Source: Clostridium saccharobutylicum DSM 13864
GTDB lineage: Bacteria > Bacillota > Clostridia > Clostridiales > Clostridiaceae
Assembly (NCBI RefSeq): GCF_000473995.1
Contig: NC_022571.1
Span: 4,971,001-5,035,000, forward strand
Direction of reading: 5' to 3'
Length of the DNA: 64,000 bases
A program made the translations under genes and the position numbers. Positions within the stretch are counted from its first letter, which is position 1; each line of letters opens with the position of its first letter. The notes under the pieces were generated by a model. It had not been told where the DNA came from. It searched no databases and saw only the letters and a list, made by a program, of their open reading frames with translations. Shown piece after piece: positions 42,992 through 52,852 of the stretch.

Positions 42992-45382
42992 TTAAATTGT
43001 TTCAACCTTGAATTTTCTATTTATTCTAACTCTAAATATATCAACTATCTTAGTTATTAATGGACCTGATAACACAATTACAACTAATGATATTATCCAA
43101 TCTCTTAAATGTATTGTACTTAAGCTAAATATAATTCTTCCTATTGGTGTTAGGAATGCAATTACTATTATCCCAAACATAGATAAACACATTATTGTTT
43201 TAAATTTTGTTAATGGTCTTGCTACTCTAAATAAAACAACCATGCTTATACCAGCAAACATCAATAATGCTAATGTTCTACTATATTCCATTGGTTCTCC
43301 CATGTGAAGTGCTGCTACAAAAGTTATTATTGTAAACAAAGCTAACAATAATCCGTTTGGAATACTAACTGCAACTACTCTTGGCAAAAATCCTTTTTTA
43401 ACTCCGCCTGTGCTAGGTAACAATGCTAAAAAGAATGAAGGTATTCCTATTGCACAACTTCCTACTAAAGATAGTTGTATTGGCAATATAGGAAATTGTA
43501 AAAACAATATTGAACATATAAATGCTAAAGCTATTGAATATACAGTTTTTGATAAAAACAATTCTGAAACTCTTTCCAAGTTATTAATTTGTTTTCTTCC
43601 CTCTTCAACAACTTTAGGTAGTGCAGTAAAATCTGATTTCATCAATACTAATTGAGCTACTGCTTTAGTAGCATCTGAACCATTAGCCATCGCTATTCCA
43701 CAATCTGAAGCCTTTAATGCAAGTACATCATTTACTCCATCACCGGTCATCGCAACTGTATGACCTTTTTCTTGGAGTGCCATAACTATTCTTTTCTTTT
43801 GATGCGGAGTTACTCTTCCAAATACGGTTGTGGTAGACACTAATTTTTTAAATTCTTCTTCATCTTCTGGCAAATTTCTGGCATCAATATAATTTTCTGA
43901 ATTTTTAACTCCAGCTCTTCTAGCAACCTCTGCTACTGTAATTGGACTATCTCCTGATATTATTTTTACATTAACACCTTGTTTATCAAAATACTTTAAT
44001 ACGTCTGGCGCTGCTTCTCTTATAATATCTTCTATTAATATTAAAGCAACACTTTCTATGTTTCCAGTTAAAGTACTACTTAATTTATTATTTTTAACAT
44101 TAGCTAATAATAAAACTCTTTTTCCTTTTTTCGCTTCTTCCTCAACTAAATTAGCTATAAAATGATATTCTTTATTTAATATAATCTCTGGTGCTCCAAG
44201 AATCCATGTTCCAAGCTCTTGAAATGAAGCTCCACACCATTTTCTTTTAGATGAGAATACAATTTTATCTAAACATTTATCATTGTCTTTATAATCCTTA
44301 TATTTAGCTAATATAGCTTTCTGAGTTTGGTTATTACTAGGTAAGTTATGAACTAATGATGATAATACTTGATCTATTTCATTAGAATCTCTATTTCCTA
44401 TATTTTTAACTTCTGATAATCTTAATTCACCTTGTGTTAAAGTTCCAGTCTTATCCAAGCAAAGAACATCTACTCTCGCTAAAACCTCAGTTGCTGATAG
44501 TTCTTGAACTAATGTATCATATTTTGATAATTTTATAATGGAAACTATAAATGTAGCACTTGTTAAAAGTACTAAACCTTCTGGAATCATACCAATAATT
44601 CCTGATACAGTTCCTATAGCAGCATCCTGCCAGCTTGAACCTGGAATTCTTAGTTGTGTTAATGTTAATAAAGCAGTAAGTGGTAACACAATCCAAATTA
44701 TAACTTTAAAAATTTTATTTATTGCTGCTTGTAACTCTGAATTTATTATCTTAAATTGCTTAGCTTCTTCTGCTAATGTAGAAGAATATGTTTCTTTTCC
44801 AACCTTTGTTACAACACCATATCCTTCACCTGCTACAACAAAACTTCCTGATAATAATTGTTCTTTAGGATACTTAACAATAGCATCAGATTCACCTGTT
44901 AACATAGATTCATCTACTTCTAATCCATTTCCTTGTAAAAACTTTGCATCAGCTAGAACTTGCAATCCAGTCTCCAAATAAAGTACATCATCTAGAACAA
45001 TTTCTTCTACCTGTATTTGCTGAATGACACCATTTCTAACAACTTTTGCATGCGCCATACTTATAACAGATAGCTTTTCTAATATATCTTTGGCCCTTAT
45101 TTCCTGGGCAACTCCAATTAAAGTATTAACTATTATAACTCCAACAAAGATAGCATTTTTAGGCGAACCTGCTAAAATTATTATTATTGCAAGTGCAAAG
45201 TTTATTGCATTAAAGCTGGTAAATAGATTTGCCCTTATTATCTGCCATAGTGTTCTTGATGGTGCCTTAGGAATGTAGTTTACCTTTCCCTCTTTAACTC
45301 GTTGATTCACTTCATCAGTAGTTAATCCTCTAATAAGCTCATTATTATTTTCTTTATTTACTACATTATTTAAATTCATCAA
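42992..45382 (-). CDS. P-type cation-transporting ATPase (CtpE-like)
   Basis: A 796-residue P-type ATPase. Actuator loop TGES (about residue 168), membrane motif PEGLVLL in M4 (about 273), phosphorylation site DKTGTLT (about 312), and hinge TGDGVNDVLALK. It has about ten membrane segments and no N-terminal metal-binding domain. PEGL and the overall length place it in the group of Mycobacterium CtpE (calcium uptake) and other type II/III cation pumps, not the heavy-metal pumps with CPC. The ion cannot be read from sequence with confidence. A single gene with its own terminator. Confidence 0.87.
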   Translation of the reverse strand: MMNLNNVVNKENNNELIRGLTTDEVNQRVKEGKVNYIPKAPSRTLWQIIRANLFTSFNAINFALAIIIILAGSPKNAIFVGVIIVNTLIGVAQEIRAKDILEKLSVISMAHAKVVRNGVIQQIQVEEIVLDDVLYLETGLQVLADAKFLQGNGLEVDESMLTGESDAIVKYPKEQLLSGSFVVAGEGYGVVTKVGKETYSSTLAEEAKQFKIINSELQAAINKIFKVIIWIVLPLTALLTLTQLRIPGSSWQDAAIGTVSGIIGMIPEGLVLLTSATFIVSIIKLSKYDTLVQELSATEVLARVDVLCLDKTGTLTQGELRLSEVKNIGNRDSNEIDQVLSSLVHNLPSNNQTQKAILAKYKDYKDNDKCLDKIVFSSKRKWCGASFQELGTWILGAPEIILNKEYHFIANLVEEEAKKGKRVLLLANVKNNKLSSTLTGNIESVALILIEDIIREAAPDVLKYFDKQGVNVKIISGDSPITVAEVARRAGVKNSENYIDARNLPEDEEEFKKLVSTTTVFGRVTPHQKKRIVMALQEKGHTVAMTGDGVNDVLALKASDCGIAMANGSDATKAVAQLVLMKSDFTALPKVVEEGRKQINNLERVSELFLSKTVYSIALAFICSILFLQFPILPIQLSLVGSCAIGIPSFFLALLPSTGGVKKGFLPRVVAVSIPNGLLLALFTIITFVAALHMGEPMEYSRTLALLMFAGISMVVLFRVARPLTKFKTIMCLSMFGIIVIAFLTPIGRIIFSLSTIHLRDWIISLVVIVLSGPLITKIVDIFRVRINRKFKVETI

Positions 45383-46122
45383 TTATCCACCTGTCTTTTC
45401 AATCAATGTAATATTTTTTCCTTTCTTATATTGTATATTTAACTTATTGTAATACAACTATTTTCTAACTTAATAACTATATTATACTGTTTCTAACACA
45501 TTTTTTCCTTATATATTTTCTTAATTTAAAGTTAATTTTAGAACAAAAAATTATATATTTCTTTAAATTTTAACTAAGGTAAAGTAAGGATTGATACATA
45601 TTCGAGAACAATCTGTTCATTGTTTTAAGCTAAAAAAGCACCAAAAATCCTACATCCATTAAATGCTAATAGACAAAAAACTAGGATAATTAAGTGCATA
45701 TACAGAATATCAATAATTTAATGAATTTACAAGATATAATTATTGTAAATGTTTAAACCAAAAAGGGAATTAAACATAAATTGCAGAATTAGGCACATGA
45801 AAGGAAATAATGTACATGAAAATAAATCCAATAAATTATAAAATTATTTCACTTAAACCATAATTGCTTTATTAAAATAAGGTACATATATTTATAAAAA
45901 AATTTCATTTATTAATAAAATTAAATATTATTATACTATTTATCTTTATTAATCTAATAAATAACAGCATCATTACCAGTAATACTATTATTCTCCAAAG
46001 ATAAATTTTATGTTAAATTTATTAACATTAGTATAATTTTTGCTATATATAACTTTATTAATCTTTTAAAACATTAATTTTTATAATATACTGATTTATG
46101 TCAGGAATTAAATATTAAGGAT
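45383..46122. other. Gene-free stretch between divergent genes
   Basis: About 740 bp of A+T-rich DNA between the divergently read ATPase and acyltransferase genes. It contains AGGCACATGAAAGGAAATAA at 45791, matching one end of the MITE-like family, but no partner end is visible. No open frame has a ribosome binding site. Presumably it carries both promoters. Confidence 0.5.
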
Positions 46123-46848
46123 GTGTATATTAATATGTTAAGAACTATATTTTTTTATCCATGTATTGTGATAAGCCTTATTATGGTTTCTATTTTTAAA
46201 GTTAAAATAAAATTTATAACTGATAAGCAAGAAAGAACAAACTATATACATAAAGTAACTTCTGTTTGGGCTAGATTTGTATTAAAAATAGCTGGTGCAA
46301 AAGTCAATATTGTGGGATTAGAGAATATACCTAAAAATCAAACTGTATTATTTGTTTCAAATCACCAAAGTAATTTTGATATTCCATTATTAATGGGTGC
46401 TATTGATATTCCTAAGGGATTTATTGCCAAAAAGGAACTTGAAAAATGGCCTATCATTAGTACGTGGATGAAATATTTAAATTGTATATTTATGGACAGA
46501 GATAATTTAAGAAAATCTGCCCAATCAATAGTTGAAGGCATTAACTTATTAAAAGGTGGATATTCAATGGTCATATTTCCTGAAGGAACTAGAAGTAAAG
46601 GAAAACCAGTTGAAGAATTCAAAGCAGGAAGCTTTAAACTTGCCACAAAGTCAAAATGTCCAATTATCCCACTAACTATAAACGGTACATATAAACTATT
46701 AGAGGGAAATAATAATAGAGTTAAGGGCGCAAGTATTGAGCTCGTAATTCATCCTCCAATATATGTTTCTTCATTAAACAAAGATGAATTAGAAGTATTA
46801 CCTGAAACTGTTTATTCAATTGTAAACAGCAGCTATAAAAATAATTAG
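46123..46848 (+). CDS. plsC: 1-acyl-sn-glycerol-3-phosphate acyltransferase (PlsC family)
   Basis: A 241-residue lysophospholipid acyltransferase that makes phosphatidic acid at the membrane. An N-terminal membrane anchor (about residues 5-25) is followed by the catalytic motif NHQSNFDIP (His-X4-Asp, about 81-88). The glycerol-phosphate motif FMDRDN and FPEGTRSKG (about 150) and a late PLTINGTY block follow. AAGGATGTG precedes the ATG. A terminator directly follows, so it is monocistronic. Substrate chain preference is unknown; there may be other PlsC paralogues elsewhere. Confidence 0.9.
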   Translation: MYINMLRTIFFYPCIVISLIMVSIFKVKIKFITDKQERTNYIHKVTSVWARFVLKIAGAKVNIVGLENIPKNQTVLFVSNHQSNFDIPLLMGAIDIPKGFIAKKELEKWPIISTWMKYLNCIFMDRDNLRKSAQSIVEGINLLKGGYSMVIFPEGTRSKGKPVEEFKAGSFKLATKSKCPIIPLTINGTYKLLEGNNNRVKGASIELVIHPPIYVSSLNKDELEVLPETVYSIVNSSYKNN

Positions 46849-46857
46849 AAATATGTA

Positions 46858-46900
46858 CAAAAAGAACTGTCTTTAAAATTACTTAAGGCAGTTCTTTTTA
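46858..46900 (+). terminator. Terminator after plsC
   Basis: AAAAAGAACTG ... CAGTTCTTTTT, a strong stem with T tail 10 bases after the stop. The rest of the 330 bp up to the helicase gene holds nothing else I can name. Confidence 0.85.
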
Positions 46901-47177
46901 TATTGAAAGGTGATCTATTAACATTATAAAGTAATCTCTATTTTGTAAACTCCATTTAAATTTGGGTTGAATCACCTAGTTACTAAATGAGTTAATTAAT
47001 TTATAATAATTATAGTGCACTAATTTTTTCAGATATTAAAATTCTTTGACATAGCTCCCCATTTTCTGTTATAATCATTTTATTTGGCTTATAGAAAAAA
47101 TTTAAGAAAAATAAAATTTTTAAATATATACTATTTAAGTAACAATTAATTTTAAAATAAAGAAACGAGGATATTTA

Positions 47178-48752
47178 ATGAGTGATAATCAATTTTCTAC
47201 TTTAGGTCTTAAAGAGAGTGTTGTGAAAGCAATATCAGACCTAGGTTTTACTAAACCATCTCAAATTCAAGAACAAAGTATTCCTGTAACATTAAGTGGT
47301 GCAGATCTTATAGGTCAAGCGCAAACTGGTACAGGTAAAACAGCTGCTTACAGCTTACCAATAATCACTAAGATGAGTGATAAAAAGGGTATTAAAGCTC
47401 TTATATTAGCTCCAACTAGAGAGCTTGCCGTTCAAGTTAATGACGAAATCCAAAGACTTTCTAAATATGAAAATTTAGAAGTATTATCTGTTTACGGTGG
47501 AGATTCAATTGACAGACAAATCAAAGCACTTAGAAGAGGTGTAGATATTGTTGTTGGTACTCCAGGAAGAATGTTAGACCTTATTAAGAGAAAGTGTCTT
47601 CATTTAGATTCTGTAGAGTTTCTAGTATTAGATGAAGCTGACGAAATGCTTAACATGGGATTTATTGACGATATAGAATCAATCCTAAGCCATACACCAG
47701 CTGAAAGACAAACTTTATTATTCTCAGCAACAATGCCAGATCCAATAGCTAAGCTTGCTAAGAGATATATGAAACCAGACGCTAAACTTGTTAGCATTAA
47801 AAGAAGTTCATTAACAGTATCTAAGATTGAACAAAGTTATTTCATGATCAACAACAAGCATAGATTAGAAGCACTTTGCAGATTATTAGACTTAGATAAC
47901 CCAAATTCTGCTATAATTTTCTGTAAAACAAAAAGAGGTGTTGATGAATTAGTTCAAGAGTTGCAATCTAAGGGATATATGGTTGAAGGAATGCACGGTG
48001 ATATGACACAAGCTCATAGATTAACTACTTTGAACAAATTTAAAGAAGGTACTCTTAGTTTATTAATAGCTACAGATGTTGCAGCTAGAGGAATAGATGT
48101 TGATGGAGTTACTCACGTATTCAACTATGATTTACCACAAGATGTTGAATCATATGTACATAGAATCGGTAGAACTGGTAGAGCTAATAGAGAAGGTACT
48201 GCTTATTCATTAGTAACACCAAAAGATTTTGCAATGCTTAAGCAAATTCAAAATGTTACTAAAAGTTCAATAACACAAAAACCAGTTCCAACTGCGGAAG
48301 AAATCAAAAACAAGAAATTTAAAGATATGGTTTCAGAAGTTGAAGAAGCTATTAAGGCTGGAGAACTTACTAAGTTTATTCCAAGTGCAATGGAATTAGC
48401 TGAAAATCATGATCCAATCTCAATCATTGCTGGTTTAATGAAGATTAAATTTGATAATGAAAGTGTATTCGATTATAGCGCTAACAAATTAGATGCACCA
48501 AAAAAAGAAGATGTTCGTTTATTCTTCTCTGTTGGAAAAAGAGATGGATTAACACCAAAAGTATTAATTAATTATATTAAAGACAGAACTAGAGTTAATG
48601 CTTCAACTATAGGCCAAATAGATCTTATGGAAAACTTCTCATTTGTAAGTGTCGATGAAAGCATATCTAAAAAGATTTTAGATAAATGCCCAGGTGGAAA
48701 AATCAACAAAAAGAAAGTTAATGTTGAAGTTGCAAATAAACGTAAGAGATAA
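47178..48752 (+). CDS. DEAD-box ATP-dependent RNA helicase
   Basis: A 524-residue helicase. The Q motif FTKPSQIQEQSIP, Walker A AQTGTGKT, PTRELA, DEAD box VLDEADEML, SAT and HRIGRTGRANREG are all present in order (residues 1-370). The C-terminal region (about 445-515, LFFSVGKRDGLTPKVLINYI and a basic end) is a DbpA/CsdA-like RNA-binding domain. Such helicases remodel rRNA or mRNA, often in the cold. GAGG lies before the ATG. The downstream DNA holds a structured segment and a terminator. CshA or DbpA subtype cannot be fixed by eye. Confidence 0.92.
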   Translation: MSDNQFSTLGLKESVVKAISDLGFTKPSQIQEQSIPVTLSGADLIGQAQTGTGKTAAYSLPIITKMSDKKGIKALILAPTRELAVQVNDEIQRLSKYENLEVLSVYGGDSIDRQIKALRRGVDIVVGTPGRMLDLIKRKCLHLDSVEFLVLDEADEMLNMGFIDDIESILSHTPAERQTLLFSATMPDPIAKLAKRYMKPDAKLVSIKRSSLTVSKIEQSYFMINNKHRLEALCRLLDLDNPNSAIIFCKTKRGVDELVQELQSKGYMVEGMHGDMTQAHRLTTLNKFKEGTLSLLIATDVAARGIDVDGVTHVFNYDLPQDVESYVHRIGRTGRANREGTAYSLVTPKDFAMLKQIQNVTKSSITQKPVPTAEEIKNKKFKDMVSEVEEAIKAGELTKFIPSAMELAENHDPISIIAGLMKIKFDNESVFDYSANKLDAPKKEDVRLFFSVGKRDGLTPKVLINYIKDRTRVNASTIGQIDLMENFSFVSVDESISKKILDKCPGGKINKKKVNVEVANKRKR

Positions 48753-48779
48753 TATGTTTGTTAAAAACTAAATGTAATA

Positions 48780-48872
48780 GAGCCGATGTTAAAGTAAACT
48801 AGACTCCTATGCATATGCGCTAAAGGAAGTTGGTTAATTCAATATATTGAATTCCTACTTCAATTAAGGCTC
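48780..48872 (+). ncRNA. Structured RNA candidate after the helicase gene
   Basis: An outer stem GAGCC (48780) / GGCTC (48868) encloses a second stem GAAGT / ACTTC and a perfect palindrome AATTCAATATATTGAATT (48836-48853). The fold lies between the helicase stop and its terminator. It could be a 3'UTR structure or a small RNA; no family is recognised. Confidence 0.35.
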
Positions 48873-48888
48873 TTACTTAAGGGAAGAT

Positions 48889-48931
48889 TTATTTTAGGTA
48901 AATCCTAAAGCTTAATCCTCCCTTTTTTAAT
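48889..48931 (+). terminator. Terminator after the helicase gene
   Basis: AAGGGAAGATT ... AATCCTCCCTT with an inner perfect stem TTTAGG / CCTAAA and a T run behind it. Confidence 0.75.
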
Positions 48932-49046
48932 TTAATTATTTTATTTTTCATAATTTGTTTTTTTAATGTGTCTTACATAGTCCTTATCTTTTAAAAGTTT
49001 TCATAAAATTGCCCACATTAATTTAAAAATTATCCACATATAATAT

Positions 49047-49586
49047 CTACTTATCTACATCACGTCTTAAAACCTTTGTCTCTACCTCATAATTATCCAC
49101 ATCAATTATATTGGATGAACTATTAATTACATATTTCTTTGGCATTCTTATACTAAGTATTCCATTATCTATGTTCTTCATAACCCGATTTATATCTATA
49201 TCTTCAATACCTTTAAACTCTTTATTATATTTCCTCTTAACAAACGTATTACTAGAAAAAATCGTAATACCAGTTCTCTCTGTCTCAACTCTATTCAACT
49301 TTATATTAATCTGTCCAAATTCATATCTTATACTTAATTCCCTTAAATCTATTCCTCTTAAATTTATCCTCAACAAATACATATCATCATATTGATCTAG
49401 TTTGATAAACTCATCTGTTTTATCCTTATAACTATCTTCATCTATATTAGAAAGAATTTCTTCACATTGTTCTATGATTTGATTTATATTGACATTATAT
49501 AAAAATGATTTAAACATTCCACCTATTTCATTTAAATCACTTGAATTAAAAATACTTCCAAAACCAAAAGGAAAAATCTTAAACAT
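49047..49586 (-). CDS. Hsp20/alpha-crystallin-like protein
   Basis: A 179-residue protein. The C-terminal half (about residues 65-155: DDMYLLRINLRGIDLRELSI, INIKLNR, YNKEFKGIEDID, DNGILSIRMPKK) follows the beta-sandwich order of the small heat-shock alpha-crystallin domain, including the final IRMPKK strand. The N-terminal half (FPFGFGSIFNSS and a helical block) is not conserved, as usual. It is more diverged than typical Hsp18. Chaperone function is plausible but not proven. GGAGG lies before the ATG. It is read divergently from levR. Confidence 0.72.
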   Translation of the reverse strand: MFKIFPFGFGSIFNSSDLNEIGGMFKSFLYNVNINQIIEQCEEILSNIDEDSYKDKTDEFIKLDQYDDMYLLRINLRGIDLRELSIRYEFGQINIKLNRVETERTGITIFSSNTFVKRKYNKEFKGIEDIDINRVMKNIDNGILSIRMPKKYVINSSSNIIDVDNYEVETKVLRRDVDK

Positions 49587-49759
49587 ATTGACCTCCTACA
49601 TACCATACCTGCTAATATTTATATAATATTTAATACCAGTTCAAATTGTTAATAATATAATTAAATTTCAGATTTTTATTTCTCTAGTAATCTATAATTT
49701 GGTCAAACACAATTTTACAATTATGTTAACTGTATCAATACACTATTGAATTTTCCAGT

Positions 49760-49794
49760 GTAAACACTTACAATTGTATTGTAAACACTTACAA
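49760..49794. promoter_or_regulatory. Tandem operator-like repeats upstream of levR
   Basis: GTAAACACTTACAA occurs twice, at 49760-49773 and 49781-49794, a period of 21 bp (two helical turns). Each contains the small palindrome GTAA-ACAC-TTAC. They lie about 30-60 bases upstream of the levR start codon. Confidence 0.6.
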
Positions 49795-49822
49795 CCTTGA
49801 ATATATATTGGAGGAATCTATT

Positions 49823-52609
49823 ATGAAGCGTATTGATAAAATTTATGATTATATTCTCACAAATTCTAAAGCTTTTGATAAAGACAAGCTTCTCAACACC
49901 AAAGGCTTTAGTGCTCAGGAAATAGGAGCTGCCTTAAATATATTAAGAAATAATGTATCAAAAGAACTTAATACTCTTTGCAGAAATAAGAAAATACTGA
50001 AGATTAAAAACAGACCTGTTTTGTATTTTGATAGAGACTGCTTTAAAAATATACTCTCTGTAAAATTATCTGATAACCTAGAAGAAATAGAAGACATTGA
50101 ATCTTTAACAAAATTAACTACTGATGATCAATCACCTTTTAATTATCTTATTGGTGCTAACACAAGCTTAAAAAATCAAATTGAACAAGCCAAAGCTGCT
50201 TTAATGTATCCACCCAATGGTTTACATACATTAATACTGGGTAGTACAGGTGTTGGTAAGAGTTTGTTTGCTAACATAATGTATCAGTATTCTAAATATA
50301 TAAAAAAACTACCTGAAGATGCTCCTTTTGTAGTTTTTAATTGTGCCGATTATGCTAACAATCCTCAACTTCTTTTATCTTATATTTTTGGACATATTAG
50401 AGGTGCTTTTACAGGAGCTGAAAAAGAAAAAGAAGGTATTATCGAAAAAGCTAATGGAGGTATTCTCTTCTTAGATGAAATACATCGATTACCCCCTGAA
50501 GGACAAGAAATGGTCTTCTATTTTATGGATACCGGTACATTTAATAAGTTAGGTGAAACAGATAGAACTCGCAAGGCTAATGTTCTATTAATAGGTGCCA
50601 CTACCGAAGATCCTAATTCTACATTACTTAATACATTTATCAGAAGAATTCCTATAACTATAGCTATTCCTAATTTTGATGAAAGATCTTTAGACGATAA
50701 AATTCAATTGATACACTTCTTAATTTCAAAAGAAGCTCAAAGAGTTAATAAAGCAATTAAAATTTCATCTGATGCCATCAAAGCATTAATAGGAAGTACT
50801 TCATATGGTAATGTTGGACAGCTTAAATCTAATATTCAATTAGCTTGTGCTAAGGGGTTCTTAAATTCAATTAATACAAATGAATGTATTGATATAAACC
50901 TAAGCCTTCTTCCCCCTAATATTAAAAATGGGATAGTTGCATTTGCTAACAAATCAAAGGATGATAATGGTAATCTATGGAATATGATTCCTACTACAAT
51001 TACTATTCAACCTGATGATGATAAAACATTCTTAGAAACTGACGCTTATGAACCGCCTTTCAATATTTATAACATAATAGAAGATAAAACTTCTGCTCTC
51101 CAGGAAGAAGGAATGAGTGAGAATGATATAAAAAACTTCATAACTACTGATATTAACCTTCATTTAAGGCAATTTTATGCCAGATTCAAAAATGATATAC
51201 ATCGTAGAGAAGGCTTATTAAAAATTGTTGATAGTGATATTGTTGACTTTGCTGAGGAAATAAAAATTTTAGCTGAAACTAAATTAAATAAGAAATTAAA
51301 TGAAAGATTTATATATGCTACAAGTCTCCATTTTAGTGCATTATTTAATCGCATTAAGAAAAAAACTGTTTCTTATTCTTCTCGTATAGATTTATCAATC
51401 TCTGTAAACAGTGAAGAATATCAAGTTGCAAAAGAAATTCATTCATTAATAGAACAACGTTATAAATTAATAATTCCACCTGTAGAAATTGAATATCTTG
51501 CATTACTTTTAAGCTCAATTCAAGAATCATCACATCAGGAAAGAGTTGGAATTGTAGTAGCTGCACATGGTTCAAGCACTGCAACAAGTATGGTTTCTGT
51601 AGCTAAAAAGCTTTTTGACGCTGATAATATAATAGCTGTAGATATGCCTCTTGAAAGAACTCCTTCTGATATTTTAGAAGAAGTAGTTGAAAAAGTTAAA
51701 TTGGTTAATGAAGGAAAAGGGGTACTTCTGCTAGTAGACATGGGATCATTAAATGGCTTTGGAGATGTTATTACAGAAAGAACTAATATCCTAACCAAAA
51801 GTGTTGATATGGTATCAACTCCATTAGTATTAGAAGCTGTTAGAAAATGTTCTCTTTGTGATACAGATTTAAATTCAGTATATTCATATTTAATTACAGA
51901 TTTTAGAGGATACACTAATAAACTCACAGGTAGCGATGTATCGATTGATGATGGTGTTATAGTTACAATTTGCTCTACAGGCAAAGGTGCTGCAATTAAA
52001 CTTAAAGAATTAGTTGAAGATGTTATTCGAAATATTACGGATCGTAACATTAATATTATTCCAATTGGAATAAAGGATTTAACAAAATCAATAAACCATA
52101 TATCTCAAAGTAATAAAATTGTCTCCCTTGTTGGAATAACAAATCCTAATATGGGAATTCCATTTATATCTATAGAAGAGTTAATAGATGGATCTGGTGA
52201 AAAAATCTTAAAGAATATTATAGATGGCAAAAGTGTTCCAGAAAGCAATAAAGGTGAAAATCAAATTGTATTAAAAAATCTTTGTAAACAAAGTTTAAAG
52301 GAAATTTTAACTTTCCTTAACCCTGAAAAAATCTGCTCATTGTTAGATAACTTTGTATCTTGTATTGAAAGTTCTTTAGATACAACTTACGGAAACCCTA
52401 ATAAATTAAGAATAATGTTGCATACTGCTTGTGCATTAGAAAGAACGGTTATACATGATAACTTAATATATAAAGATGATACTAATTCTTTGGATAAAAA
52501 AAATCTATCTGCATTAAATAAAGCTAATTTGATATTCAAAAATTCTTTATCTATAACATTACCTGATGATGAATTATATTACATGGTTGATTTACTTAAC
52601 GAATATTAA
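49823..52609 (+). CDS. levR: LevR-type sigma-54 activator with PTS regulatory domains
   Basis: A 928-residue regulator. An N-terminal winged helix (residues 5-65) is followed by the AAA+ sigma-54 activator domain: Walker A GSTGVGKS, the sigma-54 contact loop GAFTGA and Walker B GGILFLDEIHRLP. A PRD (about 450-550), an EIIA-mannose-like domain (GIVVAAHGSST, about 575), an EIIB-like segment and a second PRD (about 820-925) follow. ATG 49823 has GGAGG eight bases before it. It should activate the sigma-54 promoter at 52786 in response to PTS phosphorylation. Upstream tandem repeats may control it. Confidence 0.92.
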   Translation: MKRIDKIYDYILTNSKAFDKDKLLNTKGFSAQEIGAALNILRNNVSKELNTLCRNKKILKIKNRPVLYFDRDCFKNILSVKLSDNLEEIEDIESLTKLTTDDQSPFNYLIGANTSLKNQIEQAKAALMYPPNGLHTLILGSTGVGKSLFANIMYQYSKYIKKLPEDAPFVVFNCADYANNPQLLLSYIFGHIRGAFTGAEKEKEGIIEKANGGILFLDEIHRLPPEGQEMVFYFMDTGTFNKLGETDRTRKANVLLIGATTEDPNSTLLNTFIRRIPITIAIPNFDERSLDDKIQLIHFLISKEAQRVNKAIKISSDAIKALIGSTSYGNVGQLKSNIQLACAKGFLNSINTNECIDINLSLLPPNIKNGIVAFANKSKDDNGNLWNMIPTTITIQPDDDKTFLETDAYEPPFNIYNIIEDKTSALQEEGMSENDIKNFITTDINLHLRQFYARFKNDIHRREGLLKIVDSDIVDFAEEIKILAETKLNKKLNERFIYATSLHFSALFNRIKKKTVSYSSRIDLSISVNSEEYQVAKEIHSLIEQRYKLIIPPVEIEYLALLLSSIQESSHQERVGIVVAAHGSSTATSMVSVAKKLFDADNIIAVDMPLERTPSDILEEVVEKVKLVNEGKGVLLLVDMGSLNGFGDVITERTNILTKSVDMVSTPLVLEAVRKCSLCDTDLNSVYSYLITDFRGYTNKLTGSDVSIDDGVIVTICSTGKGAAIKLKELVEDVIRNITDRNINIIPIGIKDLTKSINHISQSNKIVSLVGITNPNMGIPFISIEELIDGSGEKILKNIIDGKSVPESNKGENQIVLKNLCKQSLKEILTFLNPEKICSLLDNFVSCIESSLDTTYGNPNKLRIMLHTACALERTVIHDNLIYKDDTNSLDKKNLSALNKANLIFKNSLSITLPDDELYYMVDLLNEY

Positions 52610-52698
52610 AGTTTTTCTTTAATCTTATATCCGTATCAATTAGAAATAAAATTCATGAAAATCATATCATCCAAGTAATAAAACGTATCAAAATATAT

Positions 52699-52784
52699 TT
52701 TTAGTGTATTAACTTAAAAATATTTAATTTTATTTCACTAGTAAAACACGGCTATAGCAATAATTTTTAATTTTAATACACTAA
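52699..52784. promoter_or_regulatory. Inverted 12-bp pair upstream of the sigma-54 promoter
   Basis: TTAGTGTATTAA (about 52700-52711) and its exact complement TTAATACACTAA (about 52773-52784) lie about 60 bases apart, immediately upstream of the -24 element. They are placed where LevR-type activators bind. Confidence 0.5.
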
Positions 52785-52785
52785 G

Positions 52786-52802
52786 TTGGCACACCATTTG
52801 CT
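52786..52802 (+). promoter_or_regulatory. Sigma-54 promoter (-24/-12)
   Basis: TTGGCACACCATTTGCT fits the sigma-54 consensus TGGCAC-N5-TTGC in both elements and spacing (GG at 52788-52789, GC at 52800-52801). It lies 50 bases before the EIIA start codon and downstream of a sigma-54 activator gene. Confidence 0.9.
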
Positions 52803-52852
52803 ATGTATATAAATAAAATATAACATATGTTATTTGAAAGGGTGATTGGGCA

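Noticed and set aside
45791..45810. A further full MITE copy between the ATPase and acyltransferase genes
   Set aside because: Only one terminal sequence is recognisable; no opposite end at about 160 bp, so at most a relic.
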